This document shows, piece by piece, positions 39,361 to 50,469 of a DNA stretch of 64,000 nt. The stretch covers positions 13,214,138-13,278,137 of the forward strand of contig NC_088649.1 in NCBI RefSeq assembly GCF_964019385.1, written 5' to 3'. A model generated the notes under the pieces. That model worked only from the letters and a program-made list of their open reading frames with translations, did not search any database and was not told where the DNA came from. This DNA is from Sycon ciliatum (taxonomy: Eukaryota; Porifera; Calcarea; Leucosolenida; Sycettidae). Positions within the stretch are counted from its first letter, which is position 1; every line of letters starts with the position of its first letter. A program made the translations under genes and the position numbers.

Positions 39361-39730
39361 TTTCAATTTCAACGTACCTCTCTATAACATGAGCCAGCTG
39401 TAATGTCAGTAGTCGCATATGTTTGATTTTTGGTTTGCTTGTAGGGCGCAGGCACCCACATTCAGTGAGCCAGAAAATTTGGCACTGCTGCGAATAGTTT
39501 AGTCGCAAAGTGAAGATTCACGGGTAAAAAGCCCCAAACTTGGAGATAGGTTATTATTCAGCTTTCAGCAGCCGTGGGCGAGTTCTTTAGAGAAATGTGG
39601 GTCTTTTTCTGGGTGCCCTTGTCTATGTCCAGCTACACAACGAGATGAGGATGGTCATTGTCATTTTCTGAGCTGCGAACGGGCAGAAAGGTGAGAAAAT
39701 GTCGGATTTTGACCATTTGTGCTCACCTTT
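35240..39730 (+). repeat. Nine-monomer-spaced (3309-bp) duplication
   Basis: About 35240-36420 reappears at 38550-39730. The offset of 3309 bp is nine 367-bp monomers plus 6 bp of insertions. Shared markers are CATGGGCCAGCTG, CATTAAGTAAGCC (about 35411 and 38720), GTCATTAGTCGC (about 35725 and 39034), the ACCATTAATT insertion (36031 and 39340) and CTGCTGCGAATAG. The CATTAAGTAAGCC monomer also recurs at about 36517, 37619 and 30630. Confidence 0.75.
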
Positions 39731-41594
39731 CAATTTCCACGTACCTCTCTATAACATGACCCAGCTGTAATGTCAGTAGTCGCATATGTTTGATTTTTGG
39801 TTTGCTTGTAGGGCGCAGGCACCCACATTCAGTGACCCAGAAAATTTGGCACTGCTGTGAATAGTTTAGTCGCAAAGTGAAGATTCACGGGTAAAAAGCC
39901 CCAAACTTGGAGATAGGTTATTATTCAGCTTTCAGCAGCCGTGGGCGAGCTCTTTAGAGAAATGTGGGTCTTTTTCTGGGTGCCCTTGTCTATGTCCAGC
40001 TACACAACGAGATGAGGAAGGTCATTGTCATTTTCTGAGCTGCGAACGGGCAGACAGATGAGAAAATGTCGGATTTTGACCATTTGTGCTCGCCTTTCAA
40101 TTTCAACGTACCTCTCTATAACATGACCCAGCTGTAATGTCAGTAGTCGCATATGTTTGATTTTTGGTTTGCTTGTAAGGCGCTGGCACCCACATTCAGT
40201 GACCCAGAAAATTTGGCACTGCTGTGAATAGTTTAGTCGCAAAGTGAAGATTCACGGGTAAAAAGCCCCAAACTTGGAGATAGGTTATTATTCAGCTTTC
40301 AGCATCCGTGGGCGAGTGTTTTAGAGAAATGTGGGTCTTTTTCTGGGTGCCCTTGTCTATGTCCAGCTACACAACGAGATGAGGATGGGCATTGTCATTT
40401 TCTGAGCTGCGAACGGGCAGAAAGGTGAGAAAATGTCGGATTTTGACCATTTGTGCTCACCTTTCAATTTCCACGTACCTCTCTATAACATGACCCAGCT
40501 GTAATGTCAGTAGTCGCATATGTTTGATTTTTGGTTTGCTTGTAGGGCGCAGGCACCCACATTCAGTGACCCAGAAAATTTGGCACTGCTGTGAATAGTT
40601 TAGTCGCAAAGTGAAGATTCACGGGTAAAAAGCCCCAAACTTGGAGATAGGTTATTATTCAGCTTTCAGCAGCCGTGGGCGAGTTCTTTAGAGAAATGTG
40701 GGTCTTTTTCTGGGTGCCCTTGTCTATGTCCAGCTACACAACGAGATGAGGATGGTCATTGTCATTTTCTGAGCTGCGAACGGGCAGAAAGGTGAGAAAA
40801 TGTCGGATTTTGACCATTTGTGCTCACCTTTCAATTTCAACGTACCTCTCTATAACATGACCCAGCTGTAATGTCAGTAGTCGCATATGTTTGATTTTTG
40901 GTTTGCTTGTAGGGCGCAGGCACCCACATTCAGTGACCCAGAAAATTTGGCACTGCTGTGAATAGTTTAGTCGCAAAGTGAAGATTCACGGGTAAAAAGC
41001 CCCAAACTTGGAGATAGGTTATTATTCAGCTTTCAGCAGCTGTGGGCGAGTTCTTTAGAGAAATGTGGGTCTTTTTCTGGGTGCCCTTGTCTATGTCCAG
41101 CTACACAACGAGATGAGGATGGTTATTGTCATTTTCTGAGCTGCGAACGGGCAGACAGATGAGAAAATGTCGGATTTTGACCATTTGTGCTCGCCTTTCA
41201 ATTTCAACGTACCTCTCTATAACATGACCCAGCTGTAATGTCAGTAGTCGCATATGTTTGATTTTTGGTTTGCTTGTAGGGCGCAGGCACCCACATTCAG
41301 TGACCCAGAAAATTTGGCACTGCTGTGAATAGTTTAGTCGCAAAGTGAAGATTCACGGGTAAAAAGCCCCAAACTTGGAGATAGGGTATTATTCAGCTTT
41401 CAGCAGCCGTGGGCGAGTTCTTTAGAGAAATGTGGGTCTTTTTCTGGGTGCCCTTGTCTATGTCCAGCTACACAACGAGATGAGGATGGGCATTGTCATT
41501 TTCTGAGCTGGGAACGGGCAGAAAGGTGAGAAAATGTCGGATTTTGACCATTTGTGCTCACCTTTCAATTTCAACGTACCTCTCTATAACATGA

Positions 41595-44500
41595 CCCAGC
41601 TGTAATGTCAGTAGTCGCATATGTTTGATTTTTGGTTTGCTTGTAGGGCGCAGGCACCCACATTCAGTGACCCAGAAAATTTGGCACTGCTGTGAATAGT
41701 TTAGTCGCAAAGTGAAGATTCACGGGTAAAAAGCCCCAAACTTGGAGATAGGGTATTATTCAGCTTTCAGCAGCCGTGGGCGAGCTCTTTAGAGAAATGT
41801 GGGTCTTTTTCTGGGTGCCCTTGTCTATGTCCAGCTACACAACGAGATGAGGATGGTCATTGTCATTTTCTGAGCTGCGAACGGGCAGAAAGGTGAGAAA
41901 ATGTCGGATTTTGACCATTTGTGCTCACCTTTCAATTTCAACGTACCTCTCTATAACATGGGCCAGCTGTAATGTCAGTAGTCGCATATGTTTGATTTTT
42001 GGTTTGCTTGTAGGGCGCAGGCACCCACATTTAGTAAGCCAGAAAATTTGGCACTGCTGTGAATAGTTTAGTCGCAAAGTGAAGATTCACGGGTAAAAAG
42101 CCCCAAACTTGGAGATAAGTTATTATTCAGCTTTCAGCAGCCGTGGGCGAGTTCTTTAGAGAAATGTGGGTCTTTTTCTGGGTGCCCTTGTCTATGTCCA
42201 GCTACACAACGAGATGAGGATGGGAATTGTCATTTTCTGAGCTGCGAACGGGCAGAAAGGTGAGAAAATGTCGGATTTTGACCATTTGTGGTCACCTTTC
42301 AATTTCAACGTACCTCTCTATAACATGAGCCAGCTGTAATGTCAGTAGTCGCATATGTTTGATTTTTGGTTTGCTTGTAGGGCGCAGGCACCCACATTCA
42401 GTGAGCCAGAAAATTTGGCACTGCTGTGAATAGTTTAGTCGCAAAGTGAAGATTCACGGGTAAAAAGCCCCAAACTTGGAGATAGGTTATTATTCAGCTT
42501 TCAGCAGCCGTGGGCGAGTTCTTTAGAGAAATGTGGGTCTTTTTCTGGGTGCCCTTGTCTATGTCCAGCTACACAACGAGATGAGGATGGTCATTGTCAT
42601 TTTCTGAGCTGCGAACGGGCAGAAAGGTGAGAAAATGTCGGATTTTGACCATTTGTGGTCACCTTTCAATTTCAACGTACCTCTCTATAACATGAGCCAG
42701 CTGTGATCTCAATAGTCGCATATGTTTGATTTTTGGTTTGCTTGTAGGGCGCAGGCACCCACATTCAGTGACCCAGAAAATTTGGCACTGCTGTGAATAG
42801 TTTAGTCGCAAAGTGAAGATTCACGCGTAAAAAGCCCAAAACTTGGAGATAGGGTATTATTCAGCTTTCAGCAGCCGTGGGCGAGTTCTTTAGAGAAATG
42901 TGGGTCTTTTTCTGGGTGCCCTTGTCTATGTCCAGCTACACAACGAGATGAGGATGGGCATTGTCATTTTCTGAGCTGCGAACGGGCAGAAAGGTGAGAA
43001 AATGTCGGATTTTGACCATTTGTGCTCACCTTTCAATTTCAACGTACCTCTCTATAACATGAGCCAGCTGTAATGTCAGTAGTCGCATATGTTTGATTTT
43101 TGGTTTGCTTGTAGGGCGCAGGCACCCACATTCAGTGACCCAGAAAATTTGGCACTGCTGTGAATAGTTTAGTCGCAAAGTGAAGATTCACGGGTAAAAA
43201 GCCCCAAACTTGGAGATAGGTTATTATTCAGCTTTCAGCAGCCGTGGGCGAGCTCTTTAGAGAAATGTGGGTCTTTTTCTGGGTGCCCTTGTCTATGTCC
43301 AGCTACACAACGAGATGAGGATGGTCATTGTCATTTTCTGAGCTGCGAACGGGCAGAAAGGTGAGAAAATGTCGGATTTTGACCATTTGTGCTCACCTTT
43401 CAATTTCAACGGACCTCTCTATAACATGACCCAGCTGTAATGTCAGTAGTCGCATTTGTTTGATTTTTGGTTTGCTTGTAGGGCGCAGGCACCCACATTC
43501 AGTGAGCCAGAAAATTTGGCACTGCTGTGAATAGTTTAGTCGCAAAGTGAAGATTCACGCGTAAAAAGCCCCAAACTTGGAGATAGGGTATTATTCAGCT
43601 TTCAGCAGCCGTGGGCGAGTTCTTTAGAGAAATGTGGGTCTTTTTCTGGGTGCCCTTGTCTATGTCCAGCTACACAACGAGATGAGGATGGGCATTGTCA
43701 TTTTCTGAGCTGCAAACGGGCAGAAAGGTGAGAAAATGTCGGATTTTGACCATTTGTGCTCACCTTTCAATTTCAACGTACCTCTCTATAACATGACCCA
43801 GCTGTAATGTCAGTAGTCGCATATGTTTGATTTTTGGTTTGCTTGTAGTGCGCAGGCACCCACATTCAGTGACCCAGAAAATTTGGCACTGCTGTGAATA
43901 GTTTAGTCGCAAAGTGAAGATTCACGGGTAAAAAGCCCCAAACTTGGAGATAGGTTATTATTCAGCTTTCAGCAGCCGTGGGCGAGCTCTTTAGAGAAAT
44001 GTGGGTCTTTTTCTGGGTGCCCTTGTCTATGTCCAGCTACACAACGAGATGAGGATGGTCATTGTCATTTTCTGAGCTGCGAACGGGCAGAAAGGTGAGA
44101 AAATGTCGGATTTTGACCATTTGTGCTCACCTTTCAATTTCAACGTACCTCTCTATAACATGAGCCAGCTGTAATGTCAGTAGTCGCATATGTTTGATTT
44201 TTGGTTTGCTTGTAGGGCGCAGGCACCCACATTCAGTGACCCAGAAAATTTGGCACTGCTGTGAATAGTTTAGTCGCAAAGTGAAGATTCACGGGTAAAA
44301 AGCCCCAAACTTGGAGATAGGTTATTATTCAGCTTTCAGCAGCCGTGGGCGAGTTCTTTAGAGAAATGTGGGTCTTTTTCTGGGTGCCCTTGTCTATGTC
44401 CAGCTACAAAACGAGATGAGGATGGTCATTGTCATTTTCTGAGCTGCGAACGGGCAGAAAGGTGAGAAAATGTCGGATTTTGACCATTTGTGGTCACCTT

Positions 44501-47500
44501 TCAATTTCAACGTACCTCTCTATAACATGAGCCAGCTGTAATGTCAGTAGTCGCATATGTTTGATTTTTGGTTTGCTTGTAGGGCGCAGGCACCCACATT
44601 CAGTGACCCAGAAAATTTGGCACTGCTGTGAATAGTTTAGTCGCAAAGTGAAGATTCATGGGTAAAAAGCCCCAAACTTGGAGATAGCTTATTATTCAGC
44701 TTTCAGCAGCCGTGGGCGAGCTCTTTAGAAAAATGTGCGTCTTTTTGTGGGTGCCCTTGTCTATGTCCAGCTACACAACGAGATGAGGATGGTCATTGTC
44801 ATTTTCTGAGCTGCGAACGGGCAGAAAGGTGAGCAAATGTCGGATTTTGACCATTTGTGGTCACCTTTCAATTTCAACGTACCTCTCTATAACATGACCC
44901 AGCTGTAATGTCAGGAGTCGCATTTGTTTGATTTTTGGTTTGCTTGTAGGGCGCAGGCACCCTCATTCAATGACCGAGAAAATTTGGCACTGCTGTGAAT
45001 AGTTTAGTCGCAAAGTGAAGATTCACGGGTAAACAGCCCCAAACTTGGAGATAGGGTATTATTACGCTTTCAGCAGCCGTGGGCGAGTTCTTTAGAGAAA
45101 TGTGGGTCTTTTTCTGGGTGCCCTTGTCTATGTCCAGCTACACAACGAGATGAGGATGGTCATTGTCATTTTCTGAGCTGCGAACGGGCAGAAAGGTGAG
45201 AAAATGTCGGATTTTGACCATTTGTGGTCACCTTTCAATTTCAACGTACCTCTCTATAACATGAGCCAGCTGTAATGTCAGTAGTCGCATATGTTTGATT
45301 TTTGGTTTGCTTGTAGGGCGCAGGCACCCACATTCAGTGACCCAGAAAATTTGGCACTGCTGTGAATAGTTTAGTCGCAAAGTGAAGATTCACGGGTAAA
45401 AAGCCCCAAACTTGGAGATAGGGTATTATTCAGCTTTCAGCAGCCGTGGGCGAGCTCTTTAGAGAAATGTGGGTCTTTTTCTGGGTGCCCTTGTCTATGT
45501 CCAGCTACACAACGAGATGAGGATGGTCATTGTCATTTTCTGAGCTGCGAACGGGCAGAAAGGTGAGAAAATGTCGGATTTTGACCATTTGTGCTCACCT
45601 TTCAATTTCAACGTACCTCTCTATAACATGGGCCAGCTGTAATGTCAGTAGTCGCATATGTTTGATTTTTGGTTTGCTTGTAGGGCGCAGGCACCCACAT
45701 TTAGTAAGCCAGAAAATTTGGCACTGCTGTGAATAGTTTAGTCGCAAAGGGAAGATTCACGGGTAAAAAGCCCCAAACTTGGAGATAAGTTATTATTCAG
45801 CTTTCAGCAGCCGTGGGCGAGTTCTTTAGAGAAATGTGGGTCTTTTTCTGGGTGCCCTTGTCTATGTCCAGCTACACAACGAGATGAGGATGGGCATTGT
45901 CATTTTCTGAGCTGCGAACGGGCAGAAAGGTGAGAAAATGTCGGATTTTGACCATTTGTGGTCACCTTTCAATTTCAACGTACCTCTCTATAACATGAGC
46001 CAGCTGTAATGTCAGTAGTCGCATATGTTTGATTTTTGGTTTGCTTGTAGGGCGCAGGCACCCACATTCAGTGAGCCAGAAAATTTGGCACTGCTGTGAA
46101 TAGTTTAGTCGCAAAGTGAAGATTCACGGGTAAAAAGCCCCAAACTTGGAGATAGGTTATTATTCAGCTTTCAGCAGCCGTGGGCGAGTTCTTTAGAGAA
46201 ATGTGGGTCTTTTTCTGGGTGCCCTTGTCTATGTCCAGCTACACAACGAGATGAGGATGGTCATTGTCATTTTCTGAGCTGCGAACGGGCAGAAAGGTGA
46301 GAAAATGTCGGATTTTGACCATTTGTGGTCACCTTTCAATTTCAACGTACCTCTCTATAACATGAGCCAGCTGTGATCTCAATAGTCGCATATGTTTGAT
46401 TTTTGGTTTGCTTGTAGGGCGCAGGCACCCACATTCAGTGACCCAGAAAATTTGGCACTGCTGTGAATAGTTTAGTCGCAAAGTGAAGATTCACGCGTAA
46501 AAAGCCCAAAACTTGGAGATAGGGTATTATTCAGCTTTCAGCAGCCGTGGGCGAGTTCTTTAGAGAAATGTGGGTCTTTTTCTGGGTGCCCTTGTCTATG
46601 TCCAGCTACACAACGAGATGAGGATGGGCATTGTCATTTTCTGAGCTGCGAACGGGCAGAAAGGTGAGAAAATGTCGGATTTTGACCATTTGTGCTCACC
46701 TTTCAATTTCAACGTACCTCTCTATAACATGAGCCAGCTGTAATGTCAGTAGTCGCATATGTTTGATTTTTGGTTTGCTTGTAGGGCGCAGGCACCCACA
46801 TTCAGTGACCCAGAAAATTTGGCACTGCTGTGAATAGTTTAGTCGCAAAGTGAAGATTCACGGGTAAAAAGCCCCAAACTTGGAGATAGGTTATTATTCA
46901 GCTTTCAGCAGCCGTGGGCGAGCTCTTTAGAGAAATGTGGGTCTTTTTCTGGGTGCCCTTGTCTATGTCCAGCTACACAACGAGATGAGGATGGTCATTG
47001 TCATTTTCTGAGCTGCGAACGGGCAGAAAGGTGAGAAAATGTCGGATTTTGACCATTTGTGCTCACCTTTCAATTTCAACGGACCTCTCTATAACATGAC
47101 CCAGCTGTAATGTCAGTAGTCGCATTTGTTTGATTTTTGGTTTGCTTGTAGGGCGCAGGCACCCACATTCAGTGAGCCAGAAAATTTGGCACTGCTGTGA
47201 ATAGTTTAGTCGCAAAGTGAAGATTCACGCGTAAAAAGCCCCAAACTTGGAGATAGGGTATTATTCAGCTTTCAGCAGCCGTGGGCGAGTTCTTTAGAGA
47301 AATGTGGGTCTTTTTCTGGGTGCCCTTGTCTATGTCCAGCTACACAACGAGATGAGGATGGGCATTGTCATTTTCTGAGCTGCAAACGGGCAGAAAGGTG
47401 AGAAAATGTCGGATTTTGACCATTTGTGCTCACCTTTCAATTTCAACGTACCTCTCTATAACATGACCCAGCTGTAATGTCAGTAGTCGCATATGTTTGA

Positions 47501-48605
47501 TTTTTGGTTTGCTTGTAGTGCGCAGGCACCCACATTCAGTGACCCAGAAAATTTGGCACTGCTGTGAATAGTTTAGTCGCAAAGTGAAGATTCACGGGTA
47601 AAAAGCCCCAAACTTGGAGATAGGTTATTATTCAGCTTTCAGCAGCCGTGGGCGAGCTCTTTAGAGAAATGTGGGTCTTTTTCTGGGTGCCCTTGTCTAT
47701 GTCCAGCTACACAACGAGATGAGGATGGTCATTGTCATTTTCTGAGCTGCGAACGGGCAGAAAGGTGAGAAAATGTCGGATTTTGACCATTTGTGCTCAC
47801 CTTTCAATTTCAACGTACCTCTCTATAACATGAGCCAGCTGTAATGTCAGTAGTCGCATATGTTTGATTTTTGGTTTGCTTGTAGGGCGCAGGCACCCAC
47901 ATTCAGTGACCCAGAAAATTTGGCACTGCTGTGAATAGTTTAGTCGCAAAGTGAAGATTCACGGGTAAAAAGCCCCAAACTTGGAGATAGGTTATTATTC
48001 AGCTTTCAGCAGCCGTGGGCGAGTTCTTTAGAGAAATGTGGGTCTTTTTCTGGGTGCCCTTGTCTATGTCCAGCTACAAAACGAGATAAGGATGGTCATT
48101 GTCATTTTCTGAGCTGCGAACGGGCAGAAAGGTGAGAAAATGTCGGATTTTGACCATTTGTGGTCACCTTTCAATTTCAACGTACCTCTCTATAACATGA
48201 GCCAGCTGTAATGTCAGTAGTCGCATATGTTTGATTTTTGGTTTGCTTGTAGGGCGCAGGCACCCACATTCAGTGACCCAGAAAATTTGGCACTGCTGTG
48301 AATAGTTTAGTCGCAAAGTGAAGATTCATGGGTAAAAAGCCCCAAACTTGGAGATAGCTTATTATTCAGCTTTCAGCAGCCGTGGGCGAGCTCTTTAGAA
48401 AAATGTGCGTCTTTTTGTGGGTGCCCTTGTCTATGTCCAGCTACACAACGAGATGAGGATGGTCATTGTCATTTTCTGAGCTGCGAACGGGCAGAAAGGT
48501 GAGAAAATGTCGGATTTTGACCATTTGTGGTCACCTTTCAATTTCAACGTACCTCTCTATAACATGACCCAGCTGTAATGTCAGGAGTCGCATTTGTTTG
48601 ATTTT
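41595..48605 (+). repeat. Ten-monomer (3670-bp) tandem duplication
   Basis: About 41595-45264 is followed by a nearly identical 45265-48605. Private markers sit exactly 3670 bp apart: CTGTGATCTCAATAG (42701 and 46371), AACGGACCTC, CTTGTAGTGCGCAGG, CTGCAAACGGG, GATTCACGCG, GATAGCTTATTATTC and TCAGGAGTCGCATTTG. I noticed only a handful of substitutions over 3.3 kb (for example GGGAATTG against GGGCATTG, AAAGTGAAG against AAAGGGAAG, GAGCAAATG against GAGAAAATG). This is the longest and cleanest higher-order duplication in the window and therefore probably among the youngest. Confidence 0.88.
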
Positions 48606-48749
48606 TGGTTTGCTTGTAGGGTGCAGGCACCCACATTCAGTGAGCCAGAAAATTTGGCACTGCTGTGAAGCATTTGTTTGATTTTTGGTTTGCTTGTAGG
48701 GCGCAGGCACCCTCATTCAGTGACCCAGAAAATTTGGCACTGCTGTGAA
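48590..48749 (+). repeat. 80-bp partial duplication inside one monomer (chimeric 447-bp monomer)
   Basis: Monomer starts at 48461 and 48908 are 447 bp apart, 80 bp too many. GCATTTGTTTGATTTTTGGT occurs at 48590 and again at 48670. The two copies differ: the first has GGTGCAGGCACCCACATTC and GTGAGCC, the second has GGCGCAGGCACCCTCATTC and GTGACCC. Both haplotypes occur separately in neighbouring monomers (about 49435 and 49800). The join TGCTGTGAAG-CATTTG is unique in the window. The pattern fits out-of-register recombination between two different monomers instead of simple slippage. Confidence 0.9.
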
Positions 48750-50469
48750 TAGTTTAGTCGCAAAGTGAAGATTCACGGGTAAAAAGCCCCAAACTTGGAG
48801 ATAGGGTATTATTCAGCTTTCAGCAGCCGTGGGCGAGTTCTTTAGAGAAATGTGGGTCTTTTTCTGGGTGCCCTTGTCTATGTCCAGCTACACAACGAGA
48901 TGAGGATGGTCATTGTCATTTTCTGAGCTGCGAACGGGCAGAAAGGTGAGAAAATGTCGGATTTTGACCATGTGTGCTCACCTTTCAATTTCAACGTACC
49001 TCTCTATAACATGGGCCAGCTGTAATGTCAGTAGTCGCATATGTTTGATTTTTGGTTTGCTTGTAGGGCGCAGGCACCCACATTCAGTGAGCCAGAAATT
49101 TTGGCACTGCTGTGAATAGTTTAGTCGCAAAGTGAAGATTCATGGGTAAAAAGCCCCAAACTTGGAGATAGCTTATTATTCAGCTTTCAGCAGCCGTGGG
49201 CGAGCTCTTTAGAAAAATGTGGGTCTTTTTGTGGGTGCCCTTGTCTATGTCCAGCTACACAACGAGATGAGGATGGTCATTGTCATTTTCTGAGCTGCGA
49301 ACGGGCAGAAAGGTGAGAAAATGTCGGATTTTGACCATTTGTGGTCACCTTTCAATTTCAACGTACCTCTCTATAACATGACCCAGCTGTAATGTCAGTA
49401 GTCGCATTTGTTTGATTTTTGGTTTGCTTGTAGGGTGCAGGCACCCACATTCAGTGAGCCAGAAAATTTGGCACTGCTGTGAATAGTTTAGTCGCAAAGT
49501 GAAGATTCACGGGTAAAAAGCCCCAAACTTGGAGATAGGTTATTATTCAGCTTTCAGCAGCCGTGGGCGAGTTCTTTAGAGAAATGTGGGTCTTTTTCTG
49601 GGTGCCCTTGTCTATGTCCAGCTACACAACGAGATGAGGATGGTCATTGTCATTTTCTGAGCTGTGGACGGGCAGAAAGGTGAGAAAATGTCGGATTTTG
49701 ACCATTTGTGCTCACCTTTCAATTTCAACGCACCTCTCTATAACATGACCCAGCTGTAATGTCAGTAGTCGCATTTGTTTGATTTTTGGTTTGCTTGTAG
49801 GGCGCAGGCACCCTCATTCAGTGACCGAGAAAATTTGGCACTGCTGTGAATAGTTTAGTCGCAAAGTGAAGATTCACGGGTAAAAAGCCCCAAACTTGGA
49901 GATAGGGTATTATTCAGCTTTCAGCAGCCGTGGGCGAGTTCTTTAGAGAAATGTGGGTCTTTTTCTGGGTGCCCTTGTCTATGTCCAGCTACACAACGAG
50001 ATGAGGATGGTCATTGTCATTTTCTGAGCTGCGAACGGGCAGAAAGGTGAGAAAATGTCGGATTTTGACCATTTGTGGTCACCTTTCAATTTCAACGTAC
50101 CTCTCTATAACATGAGCCAGCTGTAATGTCAGTAGTCGCATATGTTTGATTTTTGGTTTGCTTGTAGGGCGCAGGCACCCACATTCAGTGACCCAGAAAA
50201 TTTGGCACTGCTGTGAATAGTTTAGTCGCAAAGTGAAGATTCATGGGTAAAAAGCCCCAAACTTGGAGATAGGTTATTATTCAGCTTTCAGCAGCCGTGG
50301 GCGAGCTCTTTAGAAAAATGTGCGTCTTTTTGTGGGTGCCCTTGTCTATGTCCAGCTACACAACGAGATGAGGATGGTCATTGTCATTTTCTGAGCTGCG
50401 AACGGGCATAAAGGTGAGAAAATGTCGGATTTTGACCATTTGTGGTCACCTTTCAATTTCAACGCACCT

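Noticed and set aside
13925-41343. Repeated 80-codon minus-strand open frames, also seen on the plus strand at 58080 in array 2
   Set aside because: They begin at TTG. The consensus monomer has an in-frame TGA within the dyad arm (AAAGGTGAGCAC read on this strand), and the frame opens only in variants such as CTCGCC or CTGACC. No RNA or codon evidence supports translation.
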